Source of the DNA: Owenia fusiformis
Lineage: Eukaryota; Annelida; Polychaeta; Sabellida; Oweniidae
Assembly: GCA_903813345.2 (NCBI GenBank)
Contig: CAIIXF020000006.1
Coordinates: 29,087,936-29,151,935 of the forward strand
Direction of reading: 5' to 3'
DNA: 64,000 bases
Positions 48,501-60,500 of this stretch are shown one piece after another. A program made the translations under genes and the position numbers. Under the pieces are notes generated by a model. It made no database searches. It worked only from the letters and a program-made list of their open reading frames with translations, and was not told where the DNA came from. Positions within the stretch are counted from its first letter, which is position 1; the number at the start of each line of letters is the position of its first letter.

Positions 48501-51500
48501 GTAGCATCCGTCACTGAGGTAGTAACATCAGTGGTAGTAGCATCAGTCACTGTGGTAGTAGCATCAGTTGTCGTAGGATCAGTCACTGTGGTAGTAGCAT
48601 CAGTGGTTGTAGCATCAGTCACTGTGGTAGTAGCTTCAGTGGTAGTAGCATCAGTCACTGTTGTTGTAGCATCAGTGGTGGTAGCATCAGGCACTGTGGT
48701 AGTAGCATCAGTGGTTGTAGCATCAGTCACTGTGGTAGTAACATCAGATGTAGTAGCATCAGTCACTGTGGTTGTAGCATCAGTGGCAGTACCATCAGTC
48801 ACTGTGGTAGTAACATCAGTGGTAGAAGCATCAGGCACTGTTGTTGTAGCATCAGTGGTAGTAGCATCACTCACTGTTGTAGCTTCAGTGGTTGTAGCAT
48901 CAGTCACTGTTGTAGCATCAGTGGTTGAAGCATCAGTCACTGTTGTAGCATCAGTGGTTGTTGCATCAGTTACTGTGGTAGTAGCATCAGTGGTGGTAGC
49001 CCCAGTCACTGTGGTAGTAGCATCAGTGGTTGTAGCATCAGTGGTTGTAGCATCAGTCACTGTGGTAGTAACATCATAGGTAATAGCATCAGTCACTGTG
49101 GTTGTAGCATCAGTGGTAGTAGCATCAGTCACTGTGGTAGTAACATCAGTGGTAGTAGCATCAGTCATTGTGGTAGTAACATCAGTGGTAGTAGCATCAG
49201 TAACTGTTGTTGCATCAGTGGTAATAGCATCAGTCACTGTTGTAGCATCAGTGGTAGTAGCATCAGTCACTGTGGTAGTAATATCAGTCTCTGTGGTAGT
49301 AGCATCAGTGGAAGTAGCATCAGTCACTGTGGTAGTAATATCAGTCTCTGTGGTAGTAGCTTCAGTGGTGGTAGATGCTCCTGCCACTGTGGTTGTAGCA
49401 TCAGTGGTTGAAACATCAGTGGTAGTAGCTTCAGCCACTGTGGTTGTAGCATCAGCAATTGTTGTTGTTACATCAGTTGTAGTAGCATCTGTCACTGTTG
49501 TTGTAGCATCAGTCACTGTTGTTGTAGCATCAGTGATAGTAGCCTCAGTCTCTGTTGTCGAAGCATCAATGAGTGTTGTTGTAACATCAGTGGCAGTTGT
49601 AGCATCAGTCACTGTTGTTGTAGTAGTATCAGTGGTAGTAGCATCAGTTACTGTGGTAGTTACATCAGTGGAAGTAGCATCAGACACTGTGGTAGTAACA
49701 TCAGTGGTAGTAGCATCGGTCAGTGTTGTAGCATCAGTGGTAATAGCATCACTCACTGTTGTTTCATCAGTGGTTGTAGCATCAGTCACTGTTGTAGCAT
49801 CAGTGGTAGTAGCATCAGTGATAGTATCTAAAAAGAAATTCACTGTTAGAGCGGGACTTAACGAAATACTGAAATTACATTTTGGATGGAAGTGTTATTT
49901 GCTATGCATCTGTGGCAAGCAATACATAATACAATGAAAGCGAAAAAAGCAACGTATATCAGTAGCCCAAAACCTAAATGTACCAGTAGCATCTGTAGTA
50001 GTAACATCAGCCACTGTGGTAGTTATATCAGTGATTGTAGCATCAGTCACTGTTGTTGTAGCATCAGTGGTTGTAGCATCAGTCACTGTGGTAGTAGCAT
50101 CAGTGGTAGTAGCAACAGTCACTGTTGTAGTAGCATCGCTGGTTGTAGCATCAGCCACTGTGGTAGTAACATCTGTGGTAAAAGCATCAGTCACTGTTGT
50201 AGTAGCAACAGTGACTGTGGTAGTAGCATCAGTCACTGTGGTAGTAACATCAGTGGTAGTAGCATCAGTCAGTGTGGTAGTAGCTTCAGTGGTAGTAGCA
50301 TCAGTCACTTTGGTAGTAGCTTCAGTGGTAGTAGCATCAGTCACTGTTGTTGTATCATCAGTGGTAGTAGCATCAGCCATTGTGGTAGGAACATCAGTGG
50401 TAGAAGCATCAGTCCCTGCGGTAGTCACTGTGCTTGTACCATCAGTTAATGATGTTGTAGCATCAGTTAGTGTTGTTGTAGCATCAGTTAATGTTGTTGT
50501 AGCATCAGTTACTGTTGTTGTAGCATCAGTTACTGTTGTTGTAGCATCAGTCACTGTTGCTGTAGCATCAGTGGTGGTAGCATTAGGCACTGTGGTAGTA
50601 GCATCAGTGGTAGTAGCATCAGTCACTGTTGTTGTAGCATCAGTGGTAGTAGCATCAGTTACTGTTATTGTAGCATCAGTGGCAGTTGCATCAGTCACTG
50701 TGGTAGTAACATCAGTGGTAGTAGCATCAGTCAATGTTGTTGTAGCATCAGTGGTAGAAGCATCACTCACTGCCTTTGTAGCATCAGTGGAAGTAGCATC
50801 AGGCACTGTTCTTGTAGCATCAGTGCTAGTACCATCAGTCACTGTGGTGGTAACATCAGTGGTAGTAGCATCAGCCACTCTGGTGGTAACATCACTGGTT
50901 GTAGCATCAGTCACTGTGGTAGTAGCATCAGTGGTTGTAGCATCACTCACTGTTGTAGCATCAGTGGTTGTAGCATCAGTCACTGTTGTAGCATCAGTGG
51001 TTGTTGCATCAGTTACTGTGGTAGTAGCATCAGTGGTGGTAGCCTCAGTCACTGTGGTAGTAGCATCAGTGGTTGTAGCATCAGTCACTGTGGTAGTACC
51101 ATCAGAGGTAATAGCATCAGTCACAGTGATTGAAGCATCAGTGGTAGTAACATCAGTCTCTGTGGTAGTAGCATCAGTGGAAGTAGCATCAGTCACTGTG
51201 GTAGTAGCTTCAGTGGTGGTAGATGCTCCTGCCACTGTGGTTGTAGCATCAGTGGTTGTAACATCAGTGGTAGTAGCATCAGCCACTGTGGTTGTAGCAT
51301 CAGCAACTGTTGTTGTTACATCAGTTGTAGTAGCATCTGTCACTGTTGTTGTAGCATCAGTGGTAGTAGCATCACTCACTGTTGTAGCATCAGTGGTTGT
51401 AGCATCAGTCACTGTTGTAGCATCAGTGGTAGTAGCATCAGTGATAGTATCTAAAAAGAAATTCACTGTTAGAGCGGGACTTAACGAAATACTGAAATTA

Positions 51501-54500
51501 CATTTTGGATGGAAGTGTTATTTGCTATGTATCTGTGGCAAGGAGCACATAATACAATGAAAGCGAAAAAGCAACGTATATCAGTAGCCCAAAACCTAAA
51601 TGTACCAGTAGCAGCTGTAGTAGTAACATCAGCCACTGTGGTTGTAACATCAGTGGAAGTAGACTCAATCAGTGTGGTTGTATCATCTGTCACTGTGGTC
51701 GTAGCTTCAGTTACTGTAGTTGCAGTTTCAGTCACTGTGGTAGTAGCATCAGTGGTAATAGCATCAGTCACTGTGGTAGTAACAGCAGTGGTAATAGCAT
51801 CAGTCACTGTGGTAGTAGGATCAGTGTTAGTAGCATCAGTGGTAGTAGCATCCGTCACTGAGGTAGTAACATCAGTGGTAGTAGCATCAGTCACTGTTGT
51901 TGTAGCATCAGTGGTAGTAGCATCAGTCACTGTGGTAGTAGCATCGCTGGTAGTAGCATCGGTCACTGTGGTTGTAGCATCAGTAGTAGTAGCATCAGTC
52001 TCTGTGGTAGTTACATCAGTGGTAGTAGCACCAGTCACTGTTGTTGTAGCATCAGTGGTAGTAGTATCAGTCACTGTGGTAGTAGCATCGCTGGTAGTAG
52101 CATCAGTCACTGTGGTAGTAATATCAGTGGTATAAGCATCAGTCACTGTGGTAGTAACATCAGTGGTAGTAGCATCAGTAACTGTTGTAGCATCAGTGGT
52201 AATAGTATCAGGCACTGTTGTAGCATCAGTGATAGTAGCATCAGTCACTGTGGTAGTAACATCAGTCTCTGTGGTAGTGGCATCAGTGGAAGTAGCATCA
52301 GTCACTGTGGTAGTAGCTTCAGTGGTTGTAACATCAGTGGTAGTAGCATCAGCCACTGTGGTTGTAGCATCAGCAATTTTTGTTGTTACATCAGTGGTAG
52401 TAGCATCAGTGGTAATAGCATCAGTCACTGTGGTAGTAACATCAGTGGTAATAGCATCAGTAACTGTGGAAGTAGCATCAGTGGTAGTAGCATCAGTCAC
52501 TGTGGTTGTAGCATCAGTGGTAGTAGCATCCGTCACTGAGGTAGTAACATCAGTGGTAGTAGCATCAGTCACTGTGGTAGTAGCATCAGTTGTCGTAGGA
52601 TCAGTCACTGTGGTAGTAGCATCAGTGGTTGTAGCATCAGTCACTGTGGTAGTAGCTTCAGTGGTAGTAGCATCAGTCACTGTTGTTGTAGCATCAGTGG
52701 TGGTAGCATCAGGCACTGTGGTAGTAGCATCAGTGGTTGTAGCATCAGTCACTGTGGTAGTAACATCAGATGTAGTAGCATCAGTCACTGTGGTTGTAGC
52801 ATCAGTGGCAGTACCATCAGTCACTGTGGTAGTAACATCAGTGGTAGAAGCATCAGGCACTGTTGTTGTAGCATCAGTGGTAGTAGCATCACTCACTGTT
52901 GTAGCTTCAGTGGTTGTAGCATCAGTCACTGTTGTAGCATCAGTGGTTGAAGCATCAGTCACTGTTGTAGCATCAGTGGTTGTTGCATCAGTTACTGTGG
53001 TAGTAGCATCAGTGGTGGTAGCCCCAGTCACTGTGGTAGTAGCATCAGTGGTTGTAGCATCAGTGGTTGTAGCATCAGTCACTGTGGTAGTAACATCATA
53101 GGTAATAGCATCAGTCACTGTGGTTGTAGCATCAGTGGTAGTAGCATCAGTCACTGTGGTAGTAACATCAGTGGTAGTAGCATCAGTCATTGTGGTAGTA
53201 ACATCAGTGGTAGTAGCATCAGTAACTGTTGTTGCATCAGTGGTAATAGCATCAGTCACTGTTGTAGCATCAGTGGTAGTAGCATCAGTCACTGTGGTAG
53301 TAATATCAGTCTCTGTGGTAGTAGCATCAGTGGAAGTAGCATCAGTCACTGTGGTAGTAATATCAGTCTCTGTGGTAGTAGCTTCAGTGGTGGTAGATGC
53401 TCCTGCCACTGTGGTTGTAGCATCAGTGGTTGAAACATCAGTGGTAGTAGCTTCAGCCACTGTGGTTGTAGCATCAGCAATTGTTGTTGTTACATCAGTT
53501 GTAGTAGCATCTGTCACTGTTGTTGTAGCATCAGTCACTGTTGTTGTAGCATCAGTGATAGTAGCCTCAGTCTCTGTTGTCGAAGCATCAATGAGTGTTG
53601 TTGTAACATCAGTGGCAGTTGTAGCATCAGTCACTGTTGTTGTAGTAGTATCAGTGGTAGTAGCATCAGTTACTGTGGTAGTTACATCAGTGGAAGTAGC
53701 ATCAGACACTGTGGTAGTAACATCAGTGGTAGTAGCATCGGTCAGTGTTGTAGCATCAGTGGTAATAGCATCACTCACTGTTGTTTCATCAGTGGTTGTA
53801 GCATCAGTCACTGTTGTAGCATCAGTGGTAGTAGCATCAGTGATAGTATCTAAAAAGAAATTCACTGTTAGAGCGGGACTTAACGAAATACTGAAATTAC
53901 ATTTTGGATGGAAGTGTTATTTGCTATGCATCTGTGGCAAGCAATACATAATACAATGAAAGCGAAAAAAGCAACGTATATCAGTAGCCCAAAACCTAAA
54001 TGTACCAGTAGCATCTGTAGTAGTAACATCAGCCACTGTGGTAGTTATATCAGTGATTGTAGCATCAGTCACTGTTGTTGTAGCATCAGTGGTTGTAGCA
54101 TCAGTCACTGTGGTAGTAGCATCAGTGGTAGTAGCAACAGTCACTGTTGTAGTAGCATCGCTGGTTGTAGCATCAGCCACTGTGGTAGTAACATCTGTGG
54201 TAAAAGCATCAGTCACTGTTGTAGTAACATCAGTGGTAGGAGCAACAGTGACTGTGGTAGTAGCATCATCGGTAGTAGCATCAGTCACTGTGGTAGTAAC
54301 ATCAGTGGTAGTAGCAACAGTGACTGTGGTAGTAGCATCAGTGGTAGTAGCATCAGTCACTGTGGTAGTAGCATCAGTGGTTGTAGCATCAGTCACTGTG
54401 GTAGTAGCATCAGTGGTTGTAGCATCAGTCACTGTGGTAGTAGCAACAGTGACTGTGGTAGTAGCATCAGTCACTGTGGTAGTTACATCAGTGGTAGTAT

Positions 54501-57500
54501 CATCAGTCACTGTGGTAGTAGCATCAGTGGTTTTAGCATCAGTCACTGTGGTTGTAGCTTCAGTGGTAGTAGCATCAGTCACTGTGGTAGTAGCTTCAGT
54601 GGTAGTAGCATCAGTCACTGTGGTAGTAGCATCAGTGGTTGTAGCATCAGTCACTGTGGTAGTAGCAACAGTGACTGTGGTAGTAGCATCAGTCACTGTG
54701 GTAGTTACATCAGTGGTAGTATCATCAGTCACTGTGGTAGTAGCATCAGTGGTTTTAGCATCAGTCACTGTGGTTGTAGCTTCAGTGGTAGTAGCATCAG
54801 TCACTGTGGTAGTAGCTTCAGTGGTAGTAGCATCAGTAACTGTGGTAGTAGCATCAGTGGTAGTATCATCAGTCACTGTGGTAGTAGCATCAGTGGTTGT
54901 AGTATCAGTCACTGCGGTAGTAGCTTCAGTGATAGAAGCATCAGTCACTGTGGTAGTAACATCAGTGGTAGTATCATCAGTCACTGTGGTAGTACCATCA
55001 GTGGTTGTAGCATCAGTCACTGTGGTAGTAGCTTCAGTGGTAGTAGCATCAGTCACTGTGATAGTAAGACCAGTGGTAGTATCATCAGTCACTGTGGTAG
55101 TACCATCAGTGGTTGTAGAAACAGTCACTGTGGAAGTAGCATCAGTGGTAGCAGCATCAGTCACTGTGGTAGTTACATCAGTGGTAGTAGCATCAGTCAC
55201 TGTTGTTGTAGCATCAGTGGTTATAGCATCAGTCACTGTGGTAGTAGCATCAGTGGTAGTAGCATCAGTCACTGTGTTAGTAGCATCAGTGGTAGAAGCA
55301 TCAGTCACTGTGGTAGTAGCATCAGTGGTTGTAGCATCAGTCACTGTGGTAGTAGCATCAGTGATAGAAGCATCAGTCATTGTGGTAGTAATATCAGTGG
55401 TAGTAGCATCAGTCACTGTGGTAGTGGCATCATTGGTAGTAGTATCAGTCATTGTGGTTGTAGCATCAGTTGTAGTAGCATCAGTCACTGTGGTTGTAGC
55501 ATCAGTGGTAGAAGCATCAGTCACTGTGGTACTAATATCAGTTGTAGTAGCATCAGTCACTGTGTTAGTAGCATCAGTCACTGTGGTGGTTGCATTAGTG
55601 GTTGTAGCATCAGTCACTGTGGTAGTAGCATCAGTGGTTATAGCATCAGTCACAGTGGTAGTAACATCAGTGGTAATAGCATCAGTCACTGTGGTAGTAA
55701 CATCAGTGGTAGTAGCATCAGTCACTGTTGTTGTAGCATCAGCGGTTGTAGCATCAGTCACTGTGGAAGTAACATCAGTGGTAGTAGCATCAGTCACTGT
55801 GGTAGTAGCATCAGTGGTTGTAGCATCAGTCACTATGGAAGTAACATCAGTGGTAGTAGCATCAGTCACTGTGGTAGTAGCATCAGTGGTTGTAGCATCA
55901 GTCACTGTGGTAGTAAAATCAGTGGTAGTAGCAACAGTCACTGTGGTAGTAGCATTAGTGGTAGTAGCATCTGTCACTGTGGTAGTAACACCAGTCACTG
56001 TGGTAGTAGCATCAGTGGTAGAAGCATCAGTCACTGTGGTAGTAGCATCAGTGGTTGTAGCATCAGTCACTGTGGTAGTAAAATCAGTGGTAGTAGCATC
56101 AGTCACTAGGGTAGTAACATCAGTGGTAGTAGCAACAGTCACTGTGGTAGTAGCATCAGTGTTAGCAGCATCAGTCACTGTGGTAGTAGCATCAGTGGTA
56201 GTAGCATCAGTCAGTGTGGTAGTAGCATCAGTAGTTGTAGCATCAGTCACTGTGGTAGTAGCATCAGTGGTTGTAGCATCAGTCACTGTGGTAGTAGCAT
56301 CAGTGGTAGAAGCCTCAGTCACTGTGGAAGTAGCATCAGTGGTTGTAGCATCAGTCACTGTGGAAGTAGCATCAGTGGTTGTAGCATCAGTCACTTTGGT
56401 AGTAGCATCAGTGGTTGTAGCATCAGTCACTGTGGTAGTAGCATCAGTGGTAGTAGCATCAGTCACTGTGGAAGAAGCATTAGTTGTCGTAGCATCAGTC
56501 ACTGTGGTAGTAGCATCAGTGGTAGTAGCATCAGTCACTGTGGTAGTAACATCACTGGTTGTAGCATCAGTCACTCTGGTAATAGCTTCAGTGGTAGTAG
56601 CACCAGTCACTGTGGTGGTAACATCAGTGGTAGTAGCGTCAGCCACTTTGGTGGTAACATCATTGGTAGTAGCATCCGTCACTGTGGTAGTAGCATCAGT
56701 GGTTGTAGCATCAGTCACTGTGGTAGTAGCATCAGTGGTTGTAGCATCAGTCAGTGTGGTAGTAGCATCAGTGGCTGTAGCATCAGTCACTGTGGTAGTA
56801 GCATCAGTGGTTGTAGCATCAGTCACTGTGGCAGTAGCATCAGTTGTAGAAGCATCAGGCACTGTGATAGTAGCATCAGTGGTTGTAGCATCAGTCACTT
56901 TGGTAGTTACTTCAGTGGTAGTAGCATCAGTCACTGTGGTGGTAACATCAGTGGTAGTAGCATCAGTCACTGTGGTAGTAACATCAGTGGTAATAGCCTC
57001 AGTCACTGTGGTAGTAGCTTCAGTGGTAGTAGCATCAGTCACTGTGGTAGTAGCTTCAGTGGTTGTAGCATCGGTCACTTTGGTAGTAGCATTAGTGGTA
57101 GTAGCATCAGTCACTTTGATAGTAGCTTCAGTGGTAGTAGCATCAGTCACTGTGGCGGTAACATCAGTGGTAGTAGCACAAGTCACTGTGGTAGTAACAT
57201 CAGTGGTAATAGCATCAGTCACCGTGGTAGTAGCTTCAGTGGTAGTAGCATCTGTCACTGTTGTTGTAGCATCAGTGGTAGTAGCATCAGTCACTGTGGT
57301 AGTAGCTTCAGTGGTAGTAGCATCAGTCACTGTGGTAGTAGCATCAGTGGTAGTAACATCAGTCACTGTGGAAGTAGCATCAGTGGTTGTAGCATCAGTC
57401 ACTGTGGTAGTAGCATCAGTGGTTGTAGCATCAGTCACTGTGGTAGTAGCATCAGTGGTAGTAGCATCAGTCACTGTGGTAGTAGCATCAGTTGTCGTAG

Positions 57501-60500
57501 GATCAGTCACTGTGGTAGTAGCATCAGTGGTTGTAGCATCAGTCACTTTGGTAGTAGATTCAGTGGTAGTAGCATCAGTCACTGTGGTGATAACATCAGT
57601 GGTAGTAGCATCAGCCACTTTGGTGGTAACATCACTGGTTGTAGCATCAGTCGCTGTGGTAGTAGCATCAGTCACTGTGGTAAGAGCATCAGTGGTTGAA
57701 ACATCAGTCACTGTGGTAGTAGCATCAGTGGTTGTAGCATCAGTCACTGTGGCAGTAGGATCAGTTGTAGTAGCATCAGTCACTGTGATAGTAGCATCAG
57801 TGGTTGTAGCATCAGTCACTTTGGTAGTAGCTTCAGTGGTAGTAGCATCAGTCACTGTGGTGGTAACATCAGTGGTAGTAGCATCAGTCACTTTGGTAGT
57901 AGCATCAGTGGTAGTTGCATCAGTCACTTTGGTAGTAGCTTTAGTTGTAGTAGCATCAGTCACTGTAGTGGTAACATCAGTGGTAGTAGCACCAGTCACT
58001 GTGGTAGTAACATCAGTGCTAGTAGCATCAGTCACTGTGATAGTAGCATCAGTGGTTGTAGCATCAGTCACTTTGGTAGTAGCTTCAGTGGTAGTAGCAT
58101 CAGTCACTTTGGTAGTAGCTTTAGTTGTAGTAGCATCAGTCACTGTAGTGGTAACATCAGTGGTAGCAGCATCAGTCACTGTGGTAGTAGCTTCAGTGGT
58201 AGTAGCATCAGTCAGTGTGGTAGTAGCTTTAGTTGTAGTAGCATCAGTCACTGTTGTTGTAGCATCAGTGGTAGTAGTATCAGCCACTGTGGTAGTAGCT
58301 TCAGTGGTAGTAGCATCAGTCACTGTTGTTGTAGCATCAGTTGTAGTAGCATCAGTCACTGTGGAAGTAGCATCAGTGGTTGTAGCATTAGTCACTGTGG
58401 TAGTAGCATCAGTGGTAGTAGCATCAGTCACTTGGGTAGTAGCATCAGTGGTTGTAGCATCAGTCACTGTGGTAGTAGCATCAGTGGTAGTAGCATCAGT
58501 CACTGTGAAAGTAGCATCAGTGGTTGTAGCATCAGTCACTGTGGTAGTAGCATCAGTGGTAGTAGCATCAGTCACTTGGGTAGTAGCATCAGTGGTTGTA
58601 GCATCTGTCACTGTGGTAGTAGCATCAGTGGTAGTAGCATCAGTCACTGTGGTAGTAGCATCAGTCACTGTGGTAGTAGCATCAGTCACTGTGGTGGTAA
58701 CATCAGTGGTAGTAGCATCAGCCACTTTGGTGGTAACATCACTGGTAGTAGCATCCGTCACTGTGGTAGTAGCATCAGTGGTTGTAGCATCAGTCACTGT
58801 GGTAGTAGCATCAGTGGTTGTAGCATCAGTCAGTGTGGTAGTAGCATCAGTGGTTGTAGCATCAGTCACTGTGGTAGTAGCATCAGTGGTTGTAGCATCA
58901 GTCACTGTGGCAGTAGCATCAGTTGTAGTAGCATCAGTCACTGTGATAGTAGCATCAGTGGTTGTAGAATCAGGCACTTTGGTAGTAGCTTCAGTGGTAG
59001 TAGTATCAGTCACTGTGGTGGTAACATCAGTGGTAGTAGCATCAGTCACTTTGGTAGTAGCATCATTGGTAGTAGCATCATTGGTAGTAGCATCAGTCAC
59101 TTTGGTAGTAGCTTCAGTGGTAGTAGCATCAGCCATTGTGGTAGGAACATCAGTTGTCGTAGGATCAGCCACTGTGGTAGTAGCATCAGTTGTCGTAGCA
59201 TCAGTCACTTTGGTAGTAGCTTCAGTGGTAGTAGCAAAAGTCAGTGTGGTAGTAGCATCAGTGGTAGTAGCACCTGTCACTGTGGTAGTAGCTTCAGTGG
59301 TAGAAGCACCTGTCACTGTGGTGGTAACATCAGTGGTAGTAGCATCAGCCACTTTGGTGGTAACATCACTGGTAGTAGCATCCGTCACTGTTGTAGTAGC
59401 ATCAGTGGTTGTAGCATCAGTCAGTGTGGTAGTAGCATCAGTGGTTGTAGCATCAGTCACTGTGGTAGTAGCATCAGTGGTTCTAGCATCAGTCACTGTG
59501 GCAGTAGCATCAGTTGTAGTAGCATCAGTCACTGTGATAGTAGCATCAGTGGTTGTAGCATCAGTCACTTTGGTAGTAGCTTCAGTGGTAGTAGCATCAG
59601 TCACTGTGGTGGTAACATCAGTGGTAGTAGCATCAGTCACTTTGGTAGTAGCATCAGTGGTAGTAGCATCAGTCACTTTAGTAGTAGCATCAGTTGTCGT
59701 AGGATCAGTCACTCTGGTAGTAGCATCAGTGGTAATAGCATCAGTCACTGTGGTAGTAACATCAGTGGTAGTAGCATCAGTCACTGTGGTGGTAACATCA
59801 GTGGTAGTAGCATCAGTCACTGTGGTAGTAACATCAGTGGTAGTAGCATCAGTCAGTGTGGTAGTAGCTTCAGTGGTAGTAGCATCAGTCACTTTGGTAG
59901 TAGCTTCAGTGGTAGTAGCATCAGTCACTGTTGTTGTATCATCAGTGGTAGTAGCATCAGCCATTGTGGTAGGAACATCAGTGGTAGAAGCATCAGTCCC
60001 TTCGGTAGTCACTGTGCTTGTAGCATCAGTTAATGTTGTTGTAGCATCAGTCACTGTTGTTGTGTCATCAGTGGTAGTAGCATCAGCCATTGTGGTAGGA
60101 ACATCAGTGGTAGAAGCATCAGTCCCTGCGGTAGTCACTGTGCTTGTAGCATCAGTTAATGTTGTTGTAGCATCTGTGGTAGTAGCACCAGTCATTGTGG
60201 TAGTAGCCTCAGTGGTAGTAGCGTCAGTTACTGCTGTTGTAGCATCAGTGGTAGCAGCATCAGTCACTGTGGTAGTAGCATCAGTGGTAGTAGCATCAGT
60301 CACTGTGGAAGTAGCATCAGTGGTTGTAGCATCAGTCACTGTGGTAGCAGAATCAGTGATTGTAGCATCAGTCACTGTGGTAGTAGCATCAGTGGTAGAA
60401 GCATCAGTCCCTGCGGTAGTCACTGTGCTTGTAGCATCAGTTAATGTTGTTGTAGCATCAGTCACTGTTGTTGTATCATCAGTGGTAGTAGCATCAGCCA

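Larger units (their letters stand above)
46192..54235. repeat. 4,022-bp perfect-looking tandem segmental duplication
   Basis: Segments of about 46192-50213 and 50214-54235 match at a constant offset of 4,022 bp. They carry introns 3/1 and 4/2 and exons 4/2 plus parts of exons 5/3 and 3/1. I found no difference in the stretches compared, including the introns, so the event is very recent, has been homogenised, or is an assembly duplication. Confidence 0.85.

Noticed and set aside
42657-53865. Five to six tandem genes each starting MNFFLDT
   Set aside because: The start is a GTG inside the intron polypyrimidine region, not an ATG, and the sequence before it is an intron that splices in frame.
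53908-56109. Cys/Ser/His-rich frame (SISHCGSSISG repeats) on the + strand
   Set aside because: Third-frame shadow of the same repeat. It begins in intron sequence and ends arbitrarily where a variant creates a stop.
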